From Bacteroidales bacterium (lineage in GTDB: Bacteria; Bacteroidota; Bacteroidia; Bacteroidales; WCHB1-69): a DNA stretch of 5,237 nucleotides. Position 1 is the stretch's first letter; every line of letters starts with the position of its first letter. The stretch is from NCBI GenBank assembly GCA_031254735.1, contig JAIRTU010000056.1, forward strand, positions 1-5,237, in the 5' to 3' direction. The position numbers and the translations under genes were made by a program. Under the pieces are notes generated by a model, which had not been told where the DNA came from, did not search any database, and saw nothing but the letters and a program-made list of their open reading frames with translations. This document shows, piece after piece, positions 1-5,237 of this stretch.

Positions 1-759
1 GTTTCCGGTATTGCCATGGGAATGATTAGCGATGAAGAAACAGGAAAATATGCTATCCTTTCCGATATTTTGGGTGATGAAGATCATCTGGGAGATATGG
101 ATTTTAAAGTTACCGGAACGGCAGACGGAATTACTGCCTGTCAGATGGACATCAAGGTGAAAGGACTTTCTTACGAGGTGTTGGCAGAAGCGTTGGAACA
201 GGCTCGCAGAGGTCGTTTGCATATTTTGGGCGAAATGATGAAAACTATTTCTGAACCGAGAGAAGATTACAAACCTTTTGTTCCACGTATTGTGAAAATG
301 ACTATTCCCAGAGAATCTATCGGCGCCGTGATCGGACCCGGAGGGAAAATTATTCAAGAAATGCAACGAGAAACCAATACCATTATTAATATTACCGAAG
401 AAGGCGAATTTGGAATTATCGACATCGCTTCTTCCGACAAGGCTTCTATTGATGCAGCCATGGCAAAGATAAAAGGGATTGTTGCAGTGCCTGAAGTTGG
501 CGAAATTTATCACGGAACAATAAAAAGTATTCTCGCTTTCGGTGCTTTTGTGGAAATATTGCCGGGGAAAGACGGTTTGTTGCATATTTCCGAAATTGAA
601 CATAAACGCATTAATAATGTGGAAGATGTGTTGAAAGTCGGAGATAAAATAGAGGTTAAACTGTTGGAGATAGATAAGAAAACAGGAAAATTAAAGTTAT
701 CTCGCAAAATCTTGCTGCCCAAACCGGAACGTCAGGAGAAAAAAGATGACAGACATTAA
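1..759 (+). CDS. pnp: Polynucleotide phosphorylase, C-terminal part (5' end outside window)
   Basis: PNPase is a trimeric 3'-to-5' exoribonuclease that degrades RNA by phosphorolysis, releasing nucleoside diphosphates. The frame is open from base 1 (V-S-G-I-A-M-G), so the gene starts upstream; 252 codons are present of the roughly 700 usual in the family. Fragment residues 1-75 are the end of the second RNase PH domain. They hold the family signature [17 protein letters not shown], in which D28, D34 and K36 correspond to the metal-binding D486, D492 and K494 of E. coli PNPase, so the catalytic site looks intact. A KH domain follows (about 94-162, with its GPGG loop at 112-115), then an S1 RNA-binding domain (about 167-237, [20 protein letters not shown]). 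The protein ends in a short basic tail, without the long C-terminal extension that carries the RNase E site in proteobacterial enzymes. No terminator is visible after the stop, so read-through into secDF is possible. Confidence 0.97.
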   Translation, partial: VSGIAMGMISDEETGKYAILSDILGDEDHLGDMDFKVTGTADGITACQMDIKVKGLSYEVLAEALEQARRGRLHILGEMMKTISEPREDYKPFVPRIVKMTIPRESIGAVIGPGGKIIQEMQRETNTIINITEEGEFGIIDIASSDKASIDAAMAKIKGIVAVPEVGEIYHGTIKSILAFGAFVEILPGKDGLLHISEIEHKRINNVEDVLKVGDKIEVKLLEIDKKTGKLKLSRKILLPKPERQEKKDDRH

Positions 760-789
760 TGTATATCGGCGGAAAATAAATGAGATATG

Positions 790-820
790 TTTGATGACTC
801 AATTGTTTTTGCCATATTTG
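790..820 (+). promoter_or_regulatory. Candidate Bacteroidota promoter for secDF
   Basis: TTTG at 790-793 and CATATTTG at 813-820 are separated by 19 bp. The known Bacteroides sigma factor consensus is TTTG near -33 and TAnnTTTG near -7 with about this spacing; here the -7 element departs from consensus only in its first base (C for T). Transcription would start near 827, leaving a leader of about 50 nt before the secDF ATG. The site lies in the only gap between pnp and secDF. The evidence is motif and position only, and such short A/T-rich motifs also occur by chance. Confidence 0.4.
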
Positions 821-876
821 TAAACTTGAACTTTAACATAAATTATTTTTATAAAAATTATTAAACAATAGGAAAA

Positions 877-3800
877 ATGCGTAACAAAGGTTTTATCTTG
901 TTTTTTGCAATAACATTTGCAGTGGTGTGTCTCTATTCGTTATCGTTTACCATGTGTACTCGCAGGGTGGAAAATAAAGCGAAAGAATACGCACAGAATG
1001 ACCCTACAAGGGAAGAATTGATAGAAAGAGCCAACGGCGATGAGTTTATGAAAACCTATTTGCTGGATTCTTCTTACAAAGTAAGAGAAAGCGAATATTT
1101 GTCGCGAATGAGCGATTCGGTTATTTACAACTTGCTGATTTCCAAACGGACATATCGAGAGTGTAAAGAGTTGGAAATAAACTTGGGTCTTGACTTAAAA
1201 GGTGGAATGAATGTGATATTGGAAGTTTCCGTTCCCGACATTATGAGAGCTTTGGCAGGAAACGGTGCGAAAGATTCCTTATTTATTCACACCATGAATC
1301 TCGCCATGGAAAGACAACGCACTTCGCAGACTGATTTTGTTACTCTTTTCGATCAGTCTTTCAGAGACGTGGCGCCGGCAAATGCTCGTTTGGCAACTAT
1401 TTTCCGCAATTTGCATTTAACAGAAGGGAAAAATACCAACGCCGACGTTATCCGGGCTCTTCACGAAGAGACGAAAGCTGCTTTGGATAATACATTTCGC
1501 GTGTTGCGTACTCGTATCGACCGTTTTGGTGTGGCACAACCCAATATTCAACAATTGGCACAATCGGGACGTATCATGATAGAGCTTCCCGGCGTTAAAG
1601 AACCCGAACGTGTTCGCCGTTTGTTGCAGGGAACTGCCAATCTTGAATTTTGGGAAACCTACGACTTTGGCGAATTGATACAAACTTTCAGCAACATCAA
1701 CAGTCGTATTGCCGAATATAACAATTCGCAAAATACGCCTTCCGATACCGTTGCCGCCGAAGAAAACAGCGATGAACTTGCTCTGACCGACACCACGGAA
1801 ATAGACGGTTTGCCGCAAGTAGATGATGCATCCGACATGCCAACCGATCAAATGTCGATAGAAGAGTGGGAAAAACAAAATCCGTTGTTCTCTAAACTCA
1901 ATCCCAACGAGCAGGTGTCGGAAGACGGTAAGTATGGTCCTCGTGTGGGGCTTTGTTTGGGAAAAGATACCGCCGAAGTAAACCGCATGTTGAACATGGA
2001 GATTGTAAAAAACATGCTTCCTCAAAATTTGGTGTTGGCATGGGAAGCCAAAATGGGGAAAGACAAATCGAATATTTATTCGCTCATCGCACTTAAATCG
2101 TCGGGCGAGCAAGGATCGGTATTGGACGGAAGCGTAATTGTGGACGCAAGTCAAGACTTTAACGAAAGAGCCGGTAACGAAATCAGCATGACCATGAATC
2201 AGGAAGGAGCCAGATTGTGGAAGAAAATCACCGAAAATAATATAGGTAAGAGCATTGCTATTGTTTTGGACAATTTGGTTTATTCTTATCCTACGGTAAA
2301 CAGCGTTATTCCCAACGGTCGTTCTTCTATTTCCGGTGCATTTACGTTGGAAGAGGCAAAAGATTTAGCCAATCTGCTGAAAGCAGGAAAACTTCCCGCA
2401 CCGGCGGTTATTGTTTCCGAAGAAATAGTAGGACCCACTTTGGGAAAAGAATCGATCAATTCCAGCATGCTTTCATTCTTGATCGCCTTTATAATGGTAT
2501 TGTTTTATATGTTTTTCTTTTACAACAGGGCAGGTCTTGTTGCGGGAGTGGCATTGCTTGTCAACATGTTGTTTATCTTCGGCACATTGGCTTCTTTGGG
2601 GGCGGTGCTGACCCTTCCCGGTATTGCGGGGATTGTACTTACTTTGGGTATGGCGGTAGACGCCAACGTAATTATCTACGAACGTACAAAAGAAGAATTG
2701 CGAGCGGGAAAAGCATTGCGTTTAGCCATTGCCGACGGATATAAAAATGCGTATTCGGCAATTATCGACGGACAGGTTACCACCATTATTACAGGGATTA
2801 TCCTGTATATTTTCGGTTCGGGTCCCGTTCAGGGGTTTGCAACCACTTTGGTAATTGGTATCCTTACATCTTTATTCACTTCTATTTTTATCACCCGCTT
2901 GCTGTTCAGCCGTGGATTGGATAAAAACTTTGAATTTAATTTTGGAAACAGATTGACGATAAATGCGTTTGCCAACACAAAAATAGATTTCCTTTCAAAA
3001 CGGAAACTGTTTTATATTATTTCGGGTGTTGTCTTGCTGGCGGGCGTTGTTTCATTGGCGACAAAAGGTTTGGAATTGGGTATTGATTTTGCGGGAGGAC
3101 GCAGTTATACGGTTCGTTTCGACAAGAGCGTCTCGACAAATGATATACGCGATGCCTTAACGCCTATTTTTGATGACGTTGCACCGGAAGTAAAAACATT
3201 CGGTTCGGATAATCAAATTAAGATTACAACCAAATGGAGAGTGGGCGAAGATAATATCACGGTAGATTCCATTGCGGAAGCAAAACTGTACGAAGGCTTG
3301 AAACCATTCTTTGGCTCGGAAGTAACCAAAGTCGATTTCAGTGTCGAAAACCAGAATGTGGGCTTAATCAGTTCGCAAAAAGTGGGTGCGACAGTTTCCA
3401 GAGATATTACTCGCGGGGCTTTTATGGCGGTATTCTTCTCGTTGATAGCTATCTTTGTTTATATAGCCATACGATTCCGCAATTGGCAATATGGTTTGGG
3501 CGGTGTTCTTTCTCTGATGAATGTGAGTTTGTTTACCATAGGCGTCTTCTCTATTTTCTCGGGGCTATTGCCCTTTGCGATGGAAGCCGACCAATCGTTT
3601 ATTGCGGCAATCCTGACTATTATCGGGTATGCGATCAACGACAACGTGGTGATCTTTGACCGTATTCGCGAAAACCGTGTATTAGCACCCAAACGCGACC
3701 TGAAAGAAACCATGAACAGCGCCCTTAACTCCACATTGGGAAGAACAATCAACACCACCGGAACAACATTGGTGGTATTGTTGGCAATCTTTATCTTTGG

Positions 3801-3945
3801 CGGAACAGTTATTCGCGGCTTTGTATTTGCGTTGTTGATAGGTATTGCCTACGGTGCATATTCTTCTATCTGTATCGGTGCTTCTTTGGTATACGATACC
3901 GGCAAAAAGAAACACGCAGAAGGAATAACAACCAAGAAAAAATAA
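877..3945 (+). CDS. secDF: Fused protein translocase subunit SecDF
   Basis: SecDF is an inner-membrane, proton-driven accessory of SecYEG that helps pull preproteins through to the periplasm. The 1022-residue protein is a SecD-SecF fusion with about 12 membrane segments. The first is at residues 5-26. The large periplasmic P1 region follows, with DLKGG at 106-110 and an LPGV block at 237-240. SecD membrane segments 2-6 lie at about 530-676. The SecF half starts at about 709 with its GLELGIDFAGG motif (731-741), a smaller periplasmic domain, and the last five segments at about 848-1005. The proton-path residues appear present: D595 (GMAVDANVII), D922 (AINDNVVIFDR) and R956 (LGRTINTT). D922 and R956 are 34 residues apart, the same separation as D637 and R671 of Thermus SecDF. 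The ATG at 877 is chosen because it directly precedes the first membrane segment; its leader is A-rich, with only a weak AGG at 870-872. An acidic insert sits at about 285-350. Confidence 0.97.
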   Translation: MRNKGFILFFAITFAVVCLYSLSFTMCTRRVENKAKEYAQNDPTREELIERANGDEFMKTYLLDSSYKVRESEYLSRMSDSVIYNLLISKRTYRECKELEINLGLDLKGGMNVILEVSVPDIMRALAGNGAKDSLFIHTMNLAMERQRTSQTDFVTLFDQSFRDVAPANARLATIFRNLHLTEGKNTNADVIRALHEETKAALDNTFRVLRTRIDRFGVAQPNIQQLAQSGRIMIELPGVKEPERVRRLLQGTANLEFWETYDFGELIQTFSNINSRIAEYNNSQNTPSDTVAAEENSDELALTDTTEIDGLPQVDDASDMPTDQMSIEEWEKQNPLFSKLNPNEQVSEDGKYGPRVGLCLGKDTAEVNRMLNMEIVKNMLPQNLVLAWEAKMGKDKSNIYSLIALKSSGEQGSVLDGSVIVDASQDFNERAGNEISMTMNQEGARLWKKITENNIGKSIAIVLDNLVYSYPTVNSVIPNGRSSISGAFTLEEAKDLANLLKAGKLPAPAVIVSEEIVGPTLGKESINSSMLSFLIAFIMVLFYMFFFYNRAGLVAGVALLVNMLFIFGTLASLGAVLTLPGIAGIVLTLGMAVDANVIIYERTKEELRAGKALRLAIADGYKNAYSAIIDGQVTTIITGIILYIFGSGPVQGFATTLVIGILTSLFTSIFITRLLFSRGLDKNFEFNFGNRLTINAFANTKIDFLSKRKLFYIISGVVLLAGVVSLATKGLELGIDFAGGRSYTVRFDKSVSTNDIRDALTPIFDDVAPEVKTFGSDNQIKITTKWRVGEDNITVDSIAEAKLYEGLKPFFGSEVTKVDFSVENQNVGLISSQKVGATVSRDITRGAFMAVFFSLIAIFVYIAIRFRNWQYGLGGVLSLMNVSLFTIGVFSIFSGLLPFAMEADQSFIAAILTIIGYAINDNVVIFDRIRENRVLAPKRDLKETMNSALNSTLGRTINTTGTTLVVLLAIFIFGGTVIRGFVFALLIGIAYGAYSSICIGASLVYDTGKKKHAEGITTKKK

Positions 3946-3966
3946 TATAACACATTCGTGTAAAAC

Positions 3967-4006
3967 CCCCAAAGCCGAATTTCATAGTTGGCTTTGGGGA
4001 TTTTTT
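3967..4006 (+). terminator. Intrinsic terminator after secDF
   Basis: A perfect 10-bp stem, CCCCAAAGCC (3967-3976) and GGCTTTGGGG (3990-3999), has a 13-nt loop. After a single A it is followed by six T (4001-4006). It begins 21 nt after the secDF stop codon. Four A at 3962-3965 precede the stem, so weak termination from the opposite direction is conceivable, but the T run favours the + strand. Confidence 0.9.
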
Positions 4007-4010
4007 GTAG

Positions 4011-4043
4011 TGGTTAGTGGTCAATTGTTAATGTCGATCGCCC
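4011..4043 (+). repeat. 33-nt direct repeat, left copy
   Basis: This stretch starts TGGTTA and ends TCGCCC. It matches 4618-4650 at 28 of 33 positions in the same orientation, including an unbroken TTAATGTCG (4028-4036). It lies just after the secDF terminator and forms the outer left edge of the repeat-bearing spacer. No function is evident. Confidence 0.6.
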
Positions 4044-4058
4044 TTTTGTCTGAACTAT

Positions 4059-4094
4059 GATTAATGGGATTAGTGGGATTTTTGGGATTAGGTT
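4059..4094 (+). repeat. Short 9-bp tandem repeat
   Basis: Four consecutive 9-bp units start with GATT: GATTAATGG (4059-4067), GATTAGTGG (4068-4076), GATTTTTGG (4077-4085), and a fourth at 4086-4094 that diverges after GATTAGG. It is a small imperfect microsatellite-like array in non-coding DNA, of a size that varies by replication slippage. No function is evident. Confidence 0.6.
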
Positions 4095-4118
4095 TTTGTC
4101 GTTTTGTCAATGCGTAAT
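4095..4118 (+). repeat. 24-nt direct repeat, first copy
   Basis: This segment matches 4178-4201 at 20 of 24 positions: a shared TTTGTCGTTT, then six mostly different bases, then a shared TGCGTAAT. The second copy overlaps the left inverted repeat and the start of the first 203-bp unit, so this looks like a detached fragment of the left edge of the repeat element. Confidence 0.45.
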
Positions 4119-4164
4119 TAACCGGTTACCACTAATAACTTATCACTATAATATTTTCCCTGCG

Positions 4165-4191
4165 GGGGATTTTTTGCTTTGTCGTTTCGGG
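4165..4191 (+). repeat. Imperfect inverted repeat, left arm
   Basis: This 27-nt arm begins GGGGATTTTTTGC. Its reverse complement matches 4648-4674 at 23 of 27 positions; the first 14 bases are perfect and the rest carries four mismatches. The two arms enclose 510 bp including both 203-bp units, as terminal inverted repeats would. I see no flanking target-site duplication, and the GGGGATTTTTTG core also occurs in the secDF terminator (3996-4007), so a terminator-derived origin is an alternative. Confidence 0.55.
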
Positions 4192-4194
4192 AGT

Positions 4195-4397
4195 GCGTAA
4201 TGTTCGGCTTAGGCTCTGCCCGGTACGGATTATTCGGGCAGTCTCCGGCTGCCGCACAGGATTAACATTCTTCAAGTAAACATTGAACTCCTACGGAGTT
4301 CGAGGTGAGGTGCTGCGTTCTTTACCCCGAGCCGGGCTTCGCCTTGCAAGGGGTTATCCAAATTGAAGTCCTATCGGACTTCCCCCGACACGGCATA
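4195..4397 (+). repeat. 203-bp tandem repeat, unit 1, hairpin-rich
   Basis: This is the first of two adjacent units, each starting GCGTAATGTTCGGCTTAGGC. It carries these inverted repeats: CTGCCCG/CGGGCAG (4216-4222 and 4235-4241, 12-nt loop); GGCAGTC/GGCTGCC (4237-4243 and 4247-4253, loop TCC, one T-G wobble, overlapping the previous arm); GAACTCC/GGAGTTC (4285-4291 and 4295-4301, loop TAC); ACCCC/GGGGT (4324-4328 and 4350-4354); and GAAGTCC/GGACTTC (4365-4371 and 4376-4382, loop TATC). The close match to unit 2 runs 4195-4382. No protein-coding frame is credible. It looks like a non-coding, possibly mobile repeat; I cannot assign a family. Confidence 0.85.
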
Positions 4398-4585
4398 GCG
4401 TAATGTTCGGCTTAGGCTCTGCCCGGTCCGGATTATTTGGGCAGCCTCCGGCTGCCGCACAGGATTAACATTCTTCAAGTAACATTGAACTCCTAACGGA
4501 GTTCCGGTTGGGGTGTTGCGTCCTTTAACCCCAAGCCGGGCTTCGCCTTGCAAGGGGTTATCCAAATTGAAGTCCGAAGGACTTC
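4398..4585 (+). repeat. 203-bp tandem repeat, unit 2, hairpin-rich
   Basis: This second copy aligns to 4195-4382 over 188 bp, with about 13 substitutions and four single-base indels by hand count. The same hairpins are present: CTGCCCG/TGGGCAG (4419-4425 and 4438-4444, closed by a G-T wobble); GGCAGCC/GGCTGCC (4440-4446 and 4450-4456); GAACTCC/GGAGTTC (4487-4493 and 4498-4504, loop TAAC); TAACCCC/GGGGTTA (4526-4532 and 4554-4560, two pairs longer than in unit 1); and GAAGTCC/GGACTTC (4569-4575 and 4579-4585, loop GAA). After 4585 it departs from unit 1: about 62 bp of other sequence (4586-4647) intervene before a motif like the one ending unit 1. Confidence 0.85.
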
Positions 4586-4617
4586 TCTTGCTGTCCGGAA
4601 CGATGATTCTTAAATAA

Positions 4618-4650
4618 TGGTTAATTGTCGATTATTAATGTCGCTCGCCC
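4618..4650 (+). repeat. 33-nt direct repeat, right copy
   Basis: This is the partner of 4011-4043 (28 of 33 identical), 607 bp downstream. It lies inside the 62-bp stretch that separates unit 2 from the right inverted-repeat arm and overlaps that arm by three bases. Confidence 0.6.
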
Positions 4651-4674
4651 GGCACGGCAGAGCAAAAAATCCCC
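4648..4674 (-). repeat. Imperfect inverted repeat, right arm
   Basis: On the minus strand this reads GGGGATTTTTTGCTCTGCCG and continues to CGGG, matching the left arm 4165-4191 at 23 of 27 positions. It closes the repeat block 12 nt before the terminator of the converging gene. Its inner 16 bases (4648-4663) also match the end of unit 1 (4384-4399) at 14 of 16 positions. Confidence 0.55.
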
Positions 4675-4685
4675 ATTCAGGCGAC

Positions 4686-4713
4686 AAAAAAAAGGGCTGC
4701 CGAGAGGCAGCCC
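4686..4713 (-). terminator. Intrinsic terminator of the T9SS cargo gene
   Basis: On the minus strand an 8-bp perfect stem, GGGCTGCC / GGCAGCCC (4713-4706 and 4701-4694) with a TCTC loop, is followed at once by eight T (A run at 4686-4693). It starts 21 nt after the stop codon of the minus-strand gene, which is textbook placement. Together with the secDF terminator it isolates the repeat block from both flanking genes. Confidence 0.9.
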
Positions 4714-4734
4714 CAAATTGTATTGAAAGGTTTT

Positions 4735-5237
4735 TTAACGTTTGATGCTCATGCGTTTTACAAGGCGTTGACCTTTGTATTCCATGCTGTAGAAATATAT
4801 TCCTGCGGCGTAATCAGAGAGATTTAATTCTATTTGATGACTGCCGAAAGAAACATCTTCCTGCTTGGTGTACAACAACTGTCCGCTTATGCTATACACG
4901 TGGAAAACAATTTCTCCGTCTTGTGGTATGCTGTAATTGATAGTCGTATTTCTCTTTGCCGGGTTTGGAATATTCTGTTCCATAGTGAAAGAAACGTTCG
5001 TTCTATCTAATATACCTACACCTGTGGTGGTTTCACGTGGCATGTCCACTGTATCGTTCTCCGGATAGTTATCACCCTCACTGTTCAGGTATACAATCAG
5101 ACGATAGTTCACTAACGACGGAACTGCATACATTTCTTTGAAAGTATACGATATTTCTTCTCCGCCTTCTATAAACGGCAGTTCTTCCAACTCCACAGTG
5201 CTGATTACGTTACCGCTTTCGTCCTTGATCATGATGC
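4735..5237 (-). CDS. T9SS-secreted protein, C-terminal fragment with type A sorting domain
   Basis: The frame is open to the window edge, so the N-terminal part, including any signal peptide and catalytic domain, is missing; no enzyme activity can be assigned. Numbering from the methionine codon at 5230-5232 (probably internal), the last 80 or so residues (about 85-165) match the type A sorting domain of the type IX system: QNIPNPAKRNTTINYSIP, then HVYSISGQLLY, then LSDYAAGIYFYSM, ending in a basic KRMSIKR. In this family the domain directs outer-membrane passage after Sec export and is usually cleaved by the sortase-like PorU. Residues 1-70 look like a beta-sandwich segment; EGGEEISYTF and NYPENDTVD resemble CARDB or Ig-like modules, but this is by eye. 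The gene converges on secDF. The parent is probably a large surface or extracellular protein. Confidence 0.9.
   Translation of the reverse strand, partial: IMIKDESGNVISTVELEELPFIEGGEEISYTFKEMYAVPSLVNYRLIVYLNSEGDNYPENDTVDMPRETTTGVGILDRTNVSFTMEQNIPNPAKRNTTINYSIPQDGEIVFHVYSISGQLLYTKQEDVSFGSHQIELNLSDYAAGIYFYSMEYKGQRLVKRMSIKR

Noticed and set aside
1417..2154. Long (245-codon) open frame on the minus strand inside secDF
   Set aside because: It is entirely antisense to conserved SecD sequence and its product resembles no family; it is a by-product of secDF codon usage.
2890..3010. Possible assembly fusion or frameshift joining separate secD and secF genes
   Set aside because: The linker is in frame and continuous, and fused SecDF of about 1000 residues is the normal form in Bacteroidota.
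3682..3972. Minus-strand open frame overlapping the secDF end and its terminator
   Set aside because: It is antisense to conserved SecF residues, including the R956 region, and starts within the secDF terminator. No supporting signal was seen.
4120..4164. Promoter-like A/T-rich stretch before the repeat block
   Set aside because: It contains TATAATATTTT but no TAnnTTTG with a TTTG at the right spacing, so a promoter for a repeat transcript cannot be supported.
4371..4565. 64-codon open frame on the minus strand across repeat unit 2
   Set aside because: It starts with TTG, lies wholly in the hairpin repeat, and the indels between the two units break the same frame in unit 1. Its residues simply translate palindromes.
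4195..4585. CRISPR array or integron cassette array
   Set aside because: There are only two units of about 200 bp with no short constant repeat alternating with unique spacers, no cas genes and no integrase; the similarity covers nearly the whole unit.
4165..4674. Complete insertion sequence
   Set aside because: The inverted-repeat-bounded 510 bp contain no transposase frame and no target-site duplication was visible; at most it is a non-autonomous element.

Overview
The window reads as chromosomal DNA from a member of the Bacteroidota, probably of the Bacteroidales. Three things point there: SecD and SecF are fused into one long protein, the last gene ends in a type IX secretion (T9SS) type A sorting domain, and the start of secDF has an A-rich leader plus a Bacteroides-style TTTG / TAnnTTTG promoter candidate rather than a strong Shine-Dalgarno site. 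I cannot name the genus.

Layout. Positions 1-759 (+) hold the last 252 codons of pnp, which encodes polynucleotide phosphorylase; the start lies outside the window. A 117-bp gap with a promoter candidate leads to secDF (877-3945, +), which looks complete at 1022 residues. A clean intrinsic terminator lies 21 nt after its stop codon. Positions 4735-5237 (-) are the C-terminal part of a secreted T9SS cargo protein that converges on secDF; its own terminator lies at 4686-4713. The two convergent stop codons are 789 bp apart, and no credible gene lies between them.

That 789-bp spacer is the unusual part. It contains two tandem copies of a 203-bp unit (188 bp alignable, about 91 percent identical by hand count), each carrying several short perfect or near-perfect hairpins. 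The hairpin arms are conserved between copies while some loops have changed. The pair is enclosed by an imperfect 27-nt inverted repeat (4165-4191 / 4648-4674) and, further out, by a 33-nt imperfect direct repeat (4011-4043 / 4618-4650). The arrangement resembles a non-autonomous repeat element or a REP/MITE-like mosaic inserted between two terminators. No transposase is present.

How the genes work together. Pnp degrades RNA in the cytoplasm. SecDF uses the proton gradient to pull proteins across the inner membrane through SecYEG. The cargo protein at the right end is of the kind that first crosses by Sec and is then exported by T9SS. That link is a general pathway relation; nothing in the sequence shows co-regulation. 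The protein-coding content is ordinary, and I found no new multi-gene system.
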